A DNA stretch of 30,679 bases from a virus. Under the pieces are notes generated by a model. That model did no database searches. It saw only the letters and a list, made by a program, of their open reading frames with translations, and was not told the origin of the DNA. The position numbers were made by a program, and so were the translations under genes. The stretch is from IMG/VR virus record IMGVR_UViG_3300037587_000579, positions 1 to 30,679 of that record. One strand, 5' to 3'. Positions 1 through 7,055 of this stretch are shown one piece after another (within the stretch, counting starts at the first letter, position 1; each line of letters opens with the position of its first letter).

Positions 1-1602
1 CAAATAATCACTCGCACGAACCAACGTGATATCTCCCAATCAATCATATCAGCCAATAGACAATTGCAGGAGTTGGCTGAGCCAGGGGAGATTGTGAGCA
101 CCAGAGCGGTGGCCGCAACAGCAGGAGCTTTATTGCGACGCAAACTAAAAGGTCGCACTAGAACTATTGCAACAACTGAAGTTCAAGTCGCTGCTGAATC
201 ATCCAAATCGACCGAAACGTCAATATTAACTAGAAATCCCGCCTCACTCCCTAGGCCCGCGTTGGCAATACCTCAACCTCAAGTTGTTGTGCCTGAACTC
301 CCTGTGGGATTAACTCCGCCGCCTGTTGAAAAGGAATGGGTTACAGCCGGTGACGAAGTAGTAAGGGTTTCTCCATTTAGTCACGTCGCTGCTGACGGTC
401 AGAAAGTTAATATAAACGAATCATTTAACGTTGGCGGTCAATTATTAAGGATACCAGGGGACACTAGCCAGGGAGCTTCCTTGTCGAATGTCATAAATTG
501 CTTGCATCCAGACAGTGTCGTTGATGCAAGCAATATCAAGGCATTAACCAGACGTTATTATAAGGGAATCATGATTAGGATCGAGTTGCCCTCCGGCGAC
601 AAACTCACCGTCACCCCTAATCATCCGGTATTGACTGTCGATGGTTGGGCTTTTGCTAAGGCTATCAATAAAGGAGATAGCGTACTTGGTTGCTTCGGTG
701 GTGATAGGAGCATAAAAGGTCTGAATGTAAAGTACGTTAAAACCACAATCGAGCAAGAATTCAATTCTTTCTCTGAACTTGGTGCTGTTATGCGGGTGAA
801 GCGTGCAATTGTGAATTTCCACGGCGAGATTCCCGACCATGATATCGACATTGTAAACGCCAACGGCCTTTTGTGGAATACAGGAAAATCCCATATCACT
901 GACGCTTTTAATAAAAAAATTCTCACCTATACCGACTTTGGAGCAGGTAAGCTCTTTAGTGACTGCCTGCTTAATGGAAGATTTTTTATGCCAATCACTT
1001 CCTTTTGCTCGGATTGCATCGTTAGCATTTTTGGAAAGCGCTTGCCTATCCTCGAAAGAGTTGTTGGCCATTCTGTGGAGCATAGCTTGAGATTTATTCC
1101 TAGTTTTCACACCTCCAAGCTCCAGAGCTTTTTTAATGGCCTTTCTGCCATATCCAGTTTTCTCGTGTATAGCTTTTATAGAAAGCCCCTCAGTGTAATA
1201 GGGAATCACATCATTAAATATTTCCTTGCTGCGAAAAATACTATTTGCAGTGGAAGCCTCGGCCCTGCTCCTGACTTTAACTCCGGAATTAATAATAATT
1301 TTCTTAACGGTGTGATCAGAAATATTAAATCGATGCACACAGGTAGCCACGGAAGCGCCAGCAACATAAGCGTTAATAATGTCGTCAGTATTGAACATAT
1401 TGAATACTCCGGTCATGTTTATAATATTGAAACTGATTCAAATATATATCTTTCCGAAGGAGTTATCAATCACAATTGCCGATGCGCAAGCGTAAGGGAT
1501 AAAGAAGATGTATTGAACGCTAGAAAAGCAATTTTTGACGCTGAGACTCGGATAGAAGCCGAAACCGAAGTGGCAGTCCCTGAATTCGGGTTTACATCCT
1601 AG
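1..1602 (+). CDS. Minor head protein (SPP1 gp7 / Mu F-like), 5'-truncated, interrupted by an intein
   Basis: The reading frame is open from base 1, so the gene begins upstream of the window; the TTG at 64 is unlikely to be the true start. The host protein part carries the C-terminal signature of the SPP1 gp7 / Mu gpF minor head family: W-x-T-x-G-D-E-x-V-R near 340-370, S-H-V-A-A-D-G-Q near 385-405, then F-N-V-G-G-Q-L-L-R-I-P-G-D and N-V-I-N. The expected next residues, C-R-C-A-S-V, appear only after 978 further nucleotides, at 1477. The intervening in-frame segment has intein ends. Splicing would give N-V-I-N-C-R-C-A-S-V, the usual family ending, followed by an acidic tail to 1602. Members of the family sit near the portal and take part in head assembly and DNA ejection. 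The protease and capsid genes follow directly, which fits. The family call is firm from the motif; splicing itself is inferred. Confidence 0.88.
   Translation, partial: QIITRTNQRDISQSIISANRQLQELAEPGEIVSTRAVAATAGALLRRKLKGRTRTIATTEVQVAAESSKSTETSILTRNPASLPRPALAIPQPQVVVPELPVGLTPPPVEKEWVTAGDEVVRVSPFSHVAADGQKVNINESFNVGGQLLRIPGDTSQGASLSNVINCLHPDSVVDASNIKALTRRYYKGIMIRIELPSGDKLTVTPNHPVLTVDGWAFAKAINKGDSVLGCFGGDRSIKGLNVKYVKTTIEQEFNSFSELGAVMRVKRAIVNFHGEIPDHDIDIVNANGLLWNTGKSHITDAFNKKILTYTDFGAGKLFSDCLLNGRFFMPITSFCSDCIVSIFGKRLPILERVVGHSVEHSLRFIPSFHTSKLQSFFNGLSAISSFLVYSFYRKPLSVIGNHIIKYFLAAKNTICSGSLGPAPDFNSGINNNFLNGVIRNIKSMHTGSHGSASNISVNNVVSIEHIEYSGHVYNIETDSNIYLSEGVINHNCRCASVRDKEDVLNARKAIFDAETRIEAETEVAVPEFGFTS
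544..1398 (-). CDS. Putative Vsr-like homing endonuclease encoded antisense within the intein
   Basis: This is a 284-residue protein on the opposite strand of the intein. The frame is open to an ATG at 1416, but the ATG at 1398 is preferred because GGAG (1407-1410 on the minus strand) lies 8 bases before it. Two helix-turn-helix-like repeats, at about residues 5-48 and 59-105, end in parallel strings G-V-K-V-R-S-R-A-E-A and G-V-K-T-R-N-K-S-Q-A. A nuclease-like core follows: G-E-N-F-F-I-K (about 158-164), Y-N-V-D-I-M-V (D185), A-V-E-I-H (E194, H196), then R-E-R-I-E-F-L-L and G-F-N-V-L-Y-I. The pattern resembles the Vsr / PD-(D/E)XK fold used by Vsr-like phage homing endonucleases. The last 30 or so residues lie antisense to intein block B and are probably a dispensable read-through tail. 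Internal repeats, an SD and a coherent nuclease core argue against a chance shadow. The function is inferred. Confidence 0.75.
   Translation of the reverse strand: MFNTDDIINAYVAGASVATCVHRFNISDHTVKKIIINSGVKVRSRAEASTANSIFRSKEIFNDVIPYYTEGLSIKAIHEKTGYGRKAIKKALELGGVKTRNKSQAMLHRMANNSFEDRQALSKNANDAIRAKGSDWHKKSSIKQAVTKELTCSKVGIGENFFIKSVSDMGFSCIPQKAVGVYNVDIMVGNLAVEIHNCTLHPHNSTKFRERIEFLLDCGFNVLYIQTFYAPITTEATKYAISFIDSLSKSPTIDSQYRMIRGDGEFVAGGQLDPNHDSLIITSG
1407..1410 (-). promoter_or_regulatory. Shine-Dalgarno for the antisense intein endonuclease
   Basis: On the minus strand, GGAG is followed by 8 bases and then ATG at 1398. No comparable SD sits at a suitable distance before the upstream in-frame ATG at 1416. 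The site therefore decides the start and supports expression of the antisense gene. Confidence 0.55.
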
Positions 1603-1605
1603 CAC

Positions 1606-1633
1606 TTGCGTAAATCCGCCATAATGGTAGAAT
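1606..1633 (+). promoter_or_regulatory. Candidate sigma70-type promoter ahead of the protease-capsid genes
   Basis: TTGCGT (1606-1611) and TAGAAT (1628-1633, five of six matches to TATAAT) are separated by 16 bases, in the short gap between the minor head gene and the prohead protease. The -35 box is poor. This could boost capsid expression, but it is a pattern match only. Confidence 0.3.
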
Positions 1634-1664
1634 CCTTATAACAAATTAAATTAGGAAGGTAAGT

Positions 1665-2516
1665 GTGAAAACTAAATCGAATTTAGACAGAATCGATGTC
1701 GCTTTCGAAATAAAGTCTCTTCACGACGATGATGAAGATGATAAGTTCTTTATATTTGAGGGCCTAGCCTCTACCTTCGGCAATTTAGACTTGGTCGATG
1801 ATATTGTCATGCCGGGCGCTTTTAAAGAGTCTATCGAAAAGCAACTCCCTATAATCCTGTGGCAACATAACTCTCACGAACCAATCGGAATGCCGATTGA
1901 GATTAGAGAAACCATTGAAGGCTTATTTATAAAGGCCAGGCTACCAAAGGAAGATACTTTCGTTTCAGGTCGTGTAATACCTCAATTAAAAATCGGCTCA
2001 ATCAAAACCATGTCTATTGGTTTTATTGTAGTGAAACAAGAATTTGATTTAGAAGATCCGAGAATTCGCAAACTGATAGAGATCGATCTCAAAGAGATTA
2101 GTTTAGTTACATTCCCCGCTAATCCTAAAGCAGTTATCACAGGTATTAAATCGCTAGTCGAAATATTAAACAAAACAGAAATGTCCGACAAAGATAAATC
2201 ATTCCTATTAAAAAATCTTCAAGAAAATGACGAAGACGAAAAACTAATTACTGTTGAAGATGTGAAAAATGTTACATCTCGACGTGAATTCGAGAAATTC
2301 CTGCGGGAGGCAGGACTCTCAAAATCTGCGGCTGAGATTGCCGCTTCAAATAAGTTCAATGAATCTTTACAGGGGGAGCCTGTCGATGATGATGTTGAGC
2401 TGAAAAACGCGTTAGCAGCTATAAGTTCTAATTTTGACAATACAATAGCAGCTAATGAAATCAGCAAAATTTCACAAAGGGTAACCTCTTATGAGCACCG
2501 AATTAAAAGAACTTAG
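1665..2516 (+). CDS. HK97-family prohead protease (S78-like)
   Basis: The 283-residue protein begins at GTG 1665 after AGGAAGG (about 1653-1659). Residues 28-55 carry the family opening F-F-I-F-E-G-L-A-S-T-F-G-N and the D-x-V-x-P-G-A-F string. W-Q-H-N (H68) and K-T-M-S-I-G-F (S117) match the catalytic His and Ser of phage prohead proteases. E-I-S-L-V-T-F-P-A-N-P completes the core near residue 150. These enzymes cleave the scaffold and the capsid delta domain inside the prohead. Residues from about 170 onward are an acidic, helical extension that could act as an internal scaffold or targeting domain; this is a guess from composition. The 3' end overlaps the capsid gene by 26 bases. The family call is strong. 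Confidence 0.92.
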   Translation: MKTKSNLDRIDVAFEIKSLHDDDEDDKFFIFEGLASTFGNLDLVDDIVMPGAFKESIEKQLPIILWQHNSHEPIGMPIEIRETIEGLFIKARLPKEDTFVSGRVIPQLKIGSIKTMSIGFIVVKQEFDLEDPRIRKLIEIDLKEISLVTFPANPKAVITGIKSLVEILNKTEMSDKDKSFLLKNLQENDEDEKLITVEDVKNVTSRREFEKFLREAGLSKSAAEIAASNKFNESLQGEPVDDDVELKNALAAISSNFDNTIAANEISKISQRVTSYEHRIKRT

Positions 2517-3795
2517 CGAAAAAATTGAAGGCTATCAAAAATCTGTAGCCGAAGCGCAAGACGCATCCACCAAAGAGAGCAAAAAGCATGACGCCTTAAT
2601 AGCTCAAGTTGAAGAGAAAGCATCAAAAAAAGCTGCCGAGCAAGCTGATGAAATCCAAAAGCTACAGATGCAATTAGGCGCTGTTGAAAAGACCGCCGAA
2701 TACATCGAAAAAGCAGTTTCCCGACTTGGTGGCGCGCAAGGTGACGGACCTTCAGAAATGGAATCGAAAGCCGCTGAACAAACGGCTCGTTATTTACGAA
2801 CTGGCGAACGTATGGATGATGATGTTGCAGCAGCGGTAGTAACTGCAATGTGTTCAAAATCATTCCACGGCGTTCCTGAGCATCGCCGCGACAATGAGAT
2901 TAAAACCCTTATTGCCGGTGTCAATCCTCAAGGTGGTTACTTTATCCGCCCAGAGCGTTCAGCAACGATGATCAAGCGGATCTTTGAAACCTCGCCAATC
3001 CGTAACATCGCCAATATCGAAACAACAGCTTCCGATTCAATGGAATTTGTTATTGATGACGATGAAGCGTCATTCGGTGGTTGGGTTGGGGAGACCTCAA
3101 GCCGGGGAAACACCAATACGCCTAATATTGGGCTATTGACCATCCCTGCGCACGAATTGTTCGCGCAACCACTTGCGACACAAAAGATGCTGGATGATGC
3201 TGGCTTTGATATTGAATCTTGGTTGTCTCGAAAGGTTACAAATAAAATGTCTCGAGAAGAGAACAAGGCATTTGTGACAGGTGATGGTTCCGAGAAGCCT
3301 CGCGGATTCTTAAGCCTACCAGCATGGGCGGTCCCTGGCACTTATGAGCGCAAAAAAATTGAACAGATCAATTCGGGCGCTGCTGGAGATTTTACCGCTG
3401 ACGGCATCAAGAAGCTTCAAAACAGTCTAATCGAATCCTACCAAGCCAGTGCGATATTTGGTATCAAGCGCGCGTCATGGGAAAATATCATCACCCTTAA
3501 AGATGGCGCAGGTGCCTACTTATTGGATCCCAGAAGCATGAAGGTCGGTGACGACTTGACGCTGCTTGGTAAGCGAGTGATCTTTATGGATGACATGCCA
3601 GTGATTGCATCAGATGCTCTATCAATGGTATATGGTGATTTCTCAGTGGGCTACACAATCCTTGATCGGATCGGGTTCCGAGTAATTCGTGATGAACTGA
3701 CGGACAAGCCACGCATTAAGTTCTACACAACTAAACGCACAGGCGGGGACGTAACGAATTTCGAGGCGCTTAAAATTCAGAAGTTGGCCGTATAA
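2491..3795 (+). CDS. Major capsid protein, HK97 fold
   Basis: The 434-residue protein starts at ATG 2491 with AAGGG about 9 bases upstream, inside the end of the protease gene. Residues 1-80 are a highly charged heptad-rich coiled coil, the expected delta (scaffold-like) domain. From about residue 130 the protein has HK97-type features: N-P-Q-G-G-Y-F-I-R-P, a central acidic stretch with G-G-W-V-G-E, and G-D-G-S-E-K-P-R-G-F-L in the axial region. The end is beta-rich (R-I-K-F-Y-T-T-K-R). It self-assembles into the icosahedral shell. The upstream protease would cut after the coiled coil at about residue 90-130, but the exact site is not visible. The order protease-capsid is canonical. Confidence 0.95.
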   Translation: MSTELKELSEKIEGYQKSVAEAQDASTKESKKHDALIAQVEEKASKKAAEQADEIQKLQMQLGAVEKTAEYIEKAVSRLGGAQGDGPSEMESKAAEQTARYLRTGERMDDDVAAAVVTAMCSKSFHGVPEHRRDNEIKTLIAGVNPQGGYFIRPERSATMIKRIFETSPIRNIANIETTASDSMEFVIDDDEASFGGWVGETSSRGNTNTPNIGLLTIPAHELFAQPLATQKMLDDAGFDIESWLSRKVTNKMSREENKAFVTGDGSEKPRGFLSLPAWAVPGTYERKKIEQINSGAAGDFTADGIKKLQNSLIESYQASAIFGIKRASWENIITLKDGAGAYLLDPRSMKVGDDLTLLGKRVIFMDDMPVIASDALSMVYGDFSVGYTILDRIGFRVIRDELTDKPRIKFYTTKRTGGDVTNFEALKIQKLAV

Positions 3796-3829
3796 ACTTA
3801 AATTTAACTGATTAAGAGAGGAATAAATC

Positions 3830-4249
3830 ATGGCAGTTAAAGACATCAGAAGCGATATCCAACAAAACATCGCTTTAACAGTTGCGGTCACAGGTAACGG
3901 AACCACTAACGGTTTTGCTATTGACACCGCAGATTTCGAACTCGGTTTAATGTTCAATGTATTAGTGAACAACTTTACCGACGGCTCTTACACCTTTACG
4001 CTTGAAGAATCTGTTGATTCGGCGTTCACAGTGCCCGTGGCTATTGTGGATGGAAGCGATAAGCTGATCGGGACGCTCGCGGGTTTAACAGCTACAGCAG
4101 CCAGCGCTAGCGGTGCAATTCTTAACACTATCGGTGTTATTAGTAACCTTCAGTTTGTGCGACTTAACGTTGTAGCGGCGGGTGTTACAACCGGTGCCGA
4201 TATTGTTTCGGTAGTTAGTCAGAAAGGCGAAGTGATGCCAGTTGTTTAA
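3830..4249 (+). CDS. Small head protein, possible capsid decoration or stabilisation protein
   Basis: The 139-residue protein has a clear AGAGAGG ribosome site before ATG 3830. It is beta-strand rich with alternating polar and hydrophobic residues (for example G-S-Y-T-F-T-L-E-E-S-V-D-S). It has no signal peptide, membrane segment or catalytic motif. It sits directly after the capsid gene and before a hairpin terminator, where highly expressed cement or decoration proteins are often encoded. I do not recognise a specific family. The role is inferred from position, size and composition. Confidence 0.8.
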   Translation: MAVKDIRSDIQQNIALTVAVTGNGTTNGFAIDTADFELGLMFNVLVNNFTDGSYTFTLEESVDSAFTVPVAIVDGSDKLIGTLAGLTATAASASGAILNTIGVISNLQFVRLNVVAAGVTTGADIVSVVSQKGEVMPVV

Positions 4250-4257
4250 TTGAGCGG

Positions 4258-4281
4258 GCCGCTTCGGCGGCTTTCTTTATT
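4258..4281 (+). terminator. Rho-independent terminator after the capsid region
   Basis: A perfect GCCGC stem with a TTCG tetraloop and GCGGC return (4258-4271) is followed by a T-rich run TTTCTTTATT. It lies between the small head gene ending at 4249 and the gene at 4294. It would cut or attenuate transcription after the strongly expressed capsid genes. Confidence 0.65.
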
Positions 4282-4293
4282 AAGGATTAGACA

Positions 4294-4539
4294 ATGAAAA
4301 ACGTAAAAATTACACAAGATTGTAAGTACGCCCAATCTAAACCATCTTTGCCTACTTTGAAATTTAATAAAGATGAAATATATCACTTAGATGATTATTT
4401 GGCGGATTCAATTATCAATAATGGTGACGGCGTCGATGACGACATGAAGCCAGAAGAAGAAATTGAACCAAAAATTACAATTGAACCTGAAACCAAAGAA
4501 AATCCAAGAAAGAGCCGAAAAGCTCCAAAGGGGAAATAA
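4294..4539 (+). CDS. Small acidic phage protein of unknown function
   Basis: The 81-residue protein has AAGGA 7 bases before its ATG. Residues 1-45 contain a compact segment with D-E-I-Y-H-L-D-D-Y-L-A, and the tail (about 50-81) is low-complexity Glu/Lys/Pro with a basic end. Similar short proteins with a 'y-l-d-d' motif often occur between capsid and connector genes in tailed phages, but their role is not established. It is followed after 3 bases by the next head gene, so the two are probably co-translated. Confidence 0.72.
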   Translation: MKNVKITQDCKYAQSKPSLPTLKFNKDEIYHLDDYLADSIINNGDGVDDDMKPEEEIEPKITIEPETKENPRKSRKAPKGK

Positions 4540-4542
4540 ATC

Positions 4543-4989
4543 ATGTCTGGTGAAAATGTAGACAACCGTTTCGAGCAACCTGTAGGCGGAAGTACTGATA
4601 ATCCATTGGTCCTTGGCGGCACAGTAAAGACGCCTACTGGTGCTAACTTAAAAACCAAACTTGTTGCCGTTCCAATTGGTGACGTATCAACAGCTGGCAG
4701 TGTATTCGTTGTGCCTGGTGTTGCTGGTACTATCGTTAAAATTAGCAATGTCATTGATGCGGCTATTACTGCGGCCGATGCTGGTCTAACATTTGAGATT
4801 GGCGGCACTGCCGTGACAGGCGCGGCGATTACTATCGCCAATGCAGGCTCAGCAGCCGGCGACGTTGATCAATCAGCGCCTAGTGCTCTGAATGTTATTA
4901 CTGCCGCCGAAGCAATTGAAGTGGTGAAAGACGGCTTAAGCACTACGACATCAAACGGTGTCGTAACCTTTGAAATTTTGCCGTCATAA
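4543..4989 (+). CDS. Probable head decoration / head fibre-like structural protein
   Basis: The 148-residue protein follows AAGGGG and ATG 4543. It is Gly/Ala/Val/Thr rich and beta-structured, with V-P-I-G-D-V-S-T-A-G-S and V-P-G-V-A-G-T near the middle. Its composition suits a capsid surface or head fibre protein. No catalytic or membrane features are present. Its stop overlaps the start of the connector gene by one base (TAATG), indicating translational coupling within the head module. The specific role is inferred from context. Confidence 0.75.
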   Translation: MSGENVDNRFEQPVGGSTDNPLVLGGTVKTPTGANLKTKLVAVPIGDVSTAGSVFVVPGVAGTIVKISNVIDAAITAADAGLTFEIGGTAVTGAAITIANAGSAAGDVDQSAPSALNVITAAEAIEVVKDGLSTTTSNGVVTFEILPS

Positions 4990-5645
4990 TGTTTGCCAGA
5001 AGTCGGCCGATTTTTCACGGCAGAGCGTTTACTTATGAAGTGATTACCGGGCCGGTGGGACTCGCTGTCGACCTGGATACCTTCAAGCAACACGCTAAAA
5101 CCAATGCGTCGGTGTCAGACCCACTGCTAACACTTTATTTGCAAGCTGCCACTAAATACGGCGAGCAATTAACTAGACGGGATTTTGTCAACCGAACTTA
5201 TAAAACGTTTCGGGATAATTTCCCCGGCACTGAAGTTTTTAACCTAAGTTCCTTAACGAATTCAGGTAATGTCGGCTTTGAGCTGCGGCGATCTAAATTG
5301 CAGGTGGTTAACAGTGTTAAGTATTTAAAAGATGATGTCCTAACAACAGTGGCATCATCGGTTTTTTACAATACTTTTGAAAATGATTACTCAAAAATAT
5401 TAACACGCGATAATCAAGTATGGCCGACAGATGCTGACAGCAGGCTACAGGCAATTGAGATCGAATTTGTTGCAGGATTTGGCGCTGATGATACTTTTGT
5501 GCCGGATTGCATTCAAGAGGCTATTATGCTCCACGCCACGCAAATGTTGCAAAACAAAGGGGACTGCGACGAGTTAAATGTTTCGGATACCGTCCCTGCC
5601 GCCGCTAAAGTTATTTATCTGCAAAACAGGATTGAAAACCTATGA
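4989..5645 (+). CDS. Head-tail connector protein (gp6-like)
   Basis: The 218-residue protein starts at ATG 4989, overlapping the previous stop. It has the layout of phage gp6-like / phiE125 gp8-like connectors. Early helices read D-L-D-T-F-K-Q-H-A-K and D-P-L-L-T-L-Y-L-Q-A-A-T, then a beta section with R-R-S-K-L-Q-V-V-N-S-V-K-Y-L. A-I-E-I-E-F-V-A-G-F-G and final helices P-D-C-I-Q-E-A-I-M-L-H-A-T-Q follow. Such proteins form a ring below the portal that receives the tail. The gene ends in an ATGA overlap with the next gene. Confidence 0.87.
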   Translation: MFARSRPIFHGRAFTYEVITGPVGLAVDLDTFKQHAKTNASVSDPLLTLYLQAATKYGEQLTRRDFVNRTYKTFRDNFPGTEVFNLSSLTNSGNVGFELRRSKLQVVNSVKYLKDDVLTTVASSVFYNTFENDYSKILTRDNQVWPTDADSRLQAIEIEFVAGFGADDTFVPDCIQEAIMLHATQMLQNKGDCDELNVSDTVPAAAKVIYLQNRIENL

Positions 5646-5933
5646 CCATTTTATTAAACGAAGTTAACGTAGATACCACATCAGATGAATTTAGGTCTAG
5701 AGGTGGTCCCGCATTAGTCGTTATTCGCGGTGATAACTATGGTACTGGAACGGTTAATATTGAGTTAGCCACTGATGCAGATCCGCAAAGTAGATTCGCT
5801 TTATTTCCAGGCGGAGCATTTACGGCAAACGGAAGCTTGGACCTCGGTTTTTTTGCCTGTTGGTACTCGCTTGCGCGCTGATTTTACAGGCTCTACCGGT
5901 GCTAATGATGTGTTTGTGGAAGTTCTTCAATAA
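5642..5933 (+). pseudogene. Small structural gene with a +1-type frameshift at a T7 run
   Basis: The frame from ATG 5642 reads well for about 69 residues (I-E-L-A-T-D-A-D-P-Q-S-R-F, then F-T-A-N-G-S-L-D-L-G-F). It then becomes unnatural and stops at 5881. If one T of the run at 5848-5854 is ignored, the frame continues as F-L-P-V-G-T-R-L-R-A-D-F-T-G-S-T-G-A and ends at TAA 5931-5933, giving a coherent protein of about 96 residues. Either a T was inserted (mutation or sequencing error) or the ribosome shifts +1 here. A standard -1 slip gives a poor sequence and is rejected. The gene lies between the connector and other head-tail genes and overlaps the connector stop (ATGA). Its function is not recognised. 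Confidence 0.7.
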
Positions 5934-5962
5934 AATAGGACGTTTAATTAGGGGAATAATCA

Positions 5963-6217
5963 ATGCCAGATACGATAGATGTTCCAGTTGATAATATCAA
6001 ATGGACTGAAGTTCAACAGGGAGTTTCTGGTTTAATAACTAATGACTCTGAAGATGATGTCCGAATTCGCGAGGCAGCCACAAAGCCTAACGCCTCCGTT
6101 AAAACAGGCCACTTAATCCACCCTCAAAAAAATATTACTTATGGAATAGAAGGGTCTCAAAAAATATTCGCCAGATCAGTTCGGTTGTCGGCGGTATTAG
6201 TAATAACAGAAGGGTAA
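5963..6217 (+). CDS. Small hypothetical structural protein
   Basis: The 84-residue protein has AGGGGAA ahead of ATG 5963. It looks beta-rich with a mid-part D-D-V-R-I-R-E-A-A and an end V-R-L-S-A-V-L-V-I-T-E-G. No known motif or membrane segment is seen. It lies 4 bases before the next gene in the head-tail block, so a small virion or connector-accessory role is plausible but not shown. Confidence 0.72.
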   Translation: MPDTIDVPVDNIKWTEVQQGVSGLITNDSEDDVRIREAATKPNASVKTGHLIHPQKNITYGIEGSQKIFARSVRLSAVLVITEG

Positions 6218-6221
6218 CAGC

Positions 6222-7052
6222 ATGCTAGGAATAAATTATGATACCCGGATGTCAGACTCTTTTGAAACTTCAGATCGTGGCAATACAGCACTAAAAGCAT
6301 TTATCCAAGATCAGACATCACCAGTTTTGACAGTTCCATTACTACAGGGGCGTGCGTCAGTCACGTTGGCTGCTGACACAGCTATAGACAGCCGTGACAT
6401 CACTTTAGATCCGGGGCACGGGGCCTTGGTAGGTGAAGTAATAGAGCTCGCTGACCCAGTGGCATTAAAGTTCATGCAAGCAACAGTGTTGAATGTTGTG
6501 GCCGACGTAATCACACTTGATCAGCCGGTGAATCGCGTGTATACGGTTGCTACTGGCATAGTGCAAAGATCATCAGATGACATGTTGGTTGACGGGTCAT
6601 CCACACCTCAAATCTTTTCAATATTGCCTTTGCCTTCACAGGCTGGCGACATGGTCAGAATAATTGTATTGATCGAAGGGCCTGGCGATCAGGACTCCAG
6701 CTCTTTCGGTAGTGACGCTGCATTGACCAATGGATGCGTCATTAGGGTTAAAGAGCAAGGTGGGACTTTTAAAAATCTTTTCAACTTTAAAACCAACGGC
6801 GACTTTATAATTCAAGGCTTTGACAATGCGTTTTTACAACCTCGTGTACCTGCTAATAATACCCGGGCGTTTATAGCTCGCGTAACATGGGGTGGACAAT
6901 CAAAGCACGGCGTCGTCATCCGACTTGAGGGGCTTAAACTTGAAGAGTTACAGATTGTGATTCAGGATGACCTAAGAGTCGGGCAGGGGCTTAACACAAA
7001 TACTAGGTTTATGTTGCTTGCCGAGGGTCACGAACTTCAAGGAGTGGCTTGA
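6222..7052 (+). CDS. Phage structural protein of unknown function
   Basis: The 276-residue protein starts at ATG 6222, supported by AAGGG 8 bases upstream; a second in-frame ATG at 6249 has no better site. It is a beta-rich, soluble protein. The N-terminal half has D-S-R-D-I-T-L-D-P-G-H-G, and the C-terminal half contains W-G-G-Q-S-K-H-G-V-V-I-R-L. The repeated short strands suggest a virion component. It lies between head and head-tail adaptor genes and ends 3 bases before the adaptor. I do not recognise the family. Confidence 0.75.
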   Translation: MLGINYDTRMSDSFETSDRGNTALKAFIQDQTSPVLTVPLLQGRASVTLAADTAIDSRDITLDPGHGALVGEVIELADPVALKFMQATVLNVVADVITLDQPVNRVYTVATGIVQRSSDDMLVDGSSTPQIFSILPLPSQAGDMVRIIVLIEGPGDQDSSSFGSDAALTNGCVIRVKEQGGTFKNLFNFKTNGDFIIQGFDNAFLQPRVPANNTRAFIARVTWGGQSKHGVVIRLEGLKLEELQIVIQDDLRVGQGLNTNTRFMLLAEGHELQGVA

Positions 7053-7055
7053 TCA

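Larger units (their letters stand above)
499..1476 (+). mobile_element. Intein (326 aa, in frame) inside the minor head protein
   Basis: The segment starts with Cys (codon 499-501) and ends with His-Asn (1471-1476), followed by Cys+1 at 1477. This is the standard chemistry of a class 1 protein intein. Block A is C-L-H-P-D-S-V-V. Block B, with its conserved T-x-x-H, is D-K-L-T-V-T-P-N-H-P-V-L near 598-633. Block F is S-G-H-V-Y-N-I-E-T near 1405-1434, and block G is G-V-I-N-H-N|C. Only about 70 N-terminal and 35-40 C-terminal residues look like a splicing domain. The roughly 220-residue middle in this frame is rich in Phe, Ser, Ile and Cys and has no LAGIDADG or HNH endonuclease blocks. That middle is instead antisense to a nuclease-like gene. 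Removal restores the family's N-C-R-C motif exactly, which is strong evidence for both boundaries. Confidence 0.92.

Noticed and set aside
1-63. TTG at 64 as the start of the minor head gene
   Set aside because: The frame is open to the window edge and the family is much longer, so the gene is cut by the window.
1399-1416. Upstream ATG at 1416 as the start of the antisense intein gene
   Set aside because: No suitable Shine-Dalgarno lies before it, while GGAG is well placed for the ATG at 1398, so the shorter form is preferred.
4395-4841. Minus-strand frame opposite two head genes
   Set aside because: It spans the gap between two well-supported genes and has shadow-like Val/Pro/Ser composition.
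5848-5940. Classical -1 frameshift at the T7 run
   Set aside because: The -1 frame gives an implausible Cys/Leu-rich sequence; only the +1 frame gives a coherent protein end.
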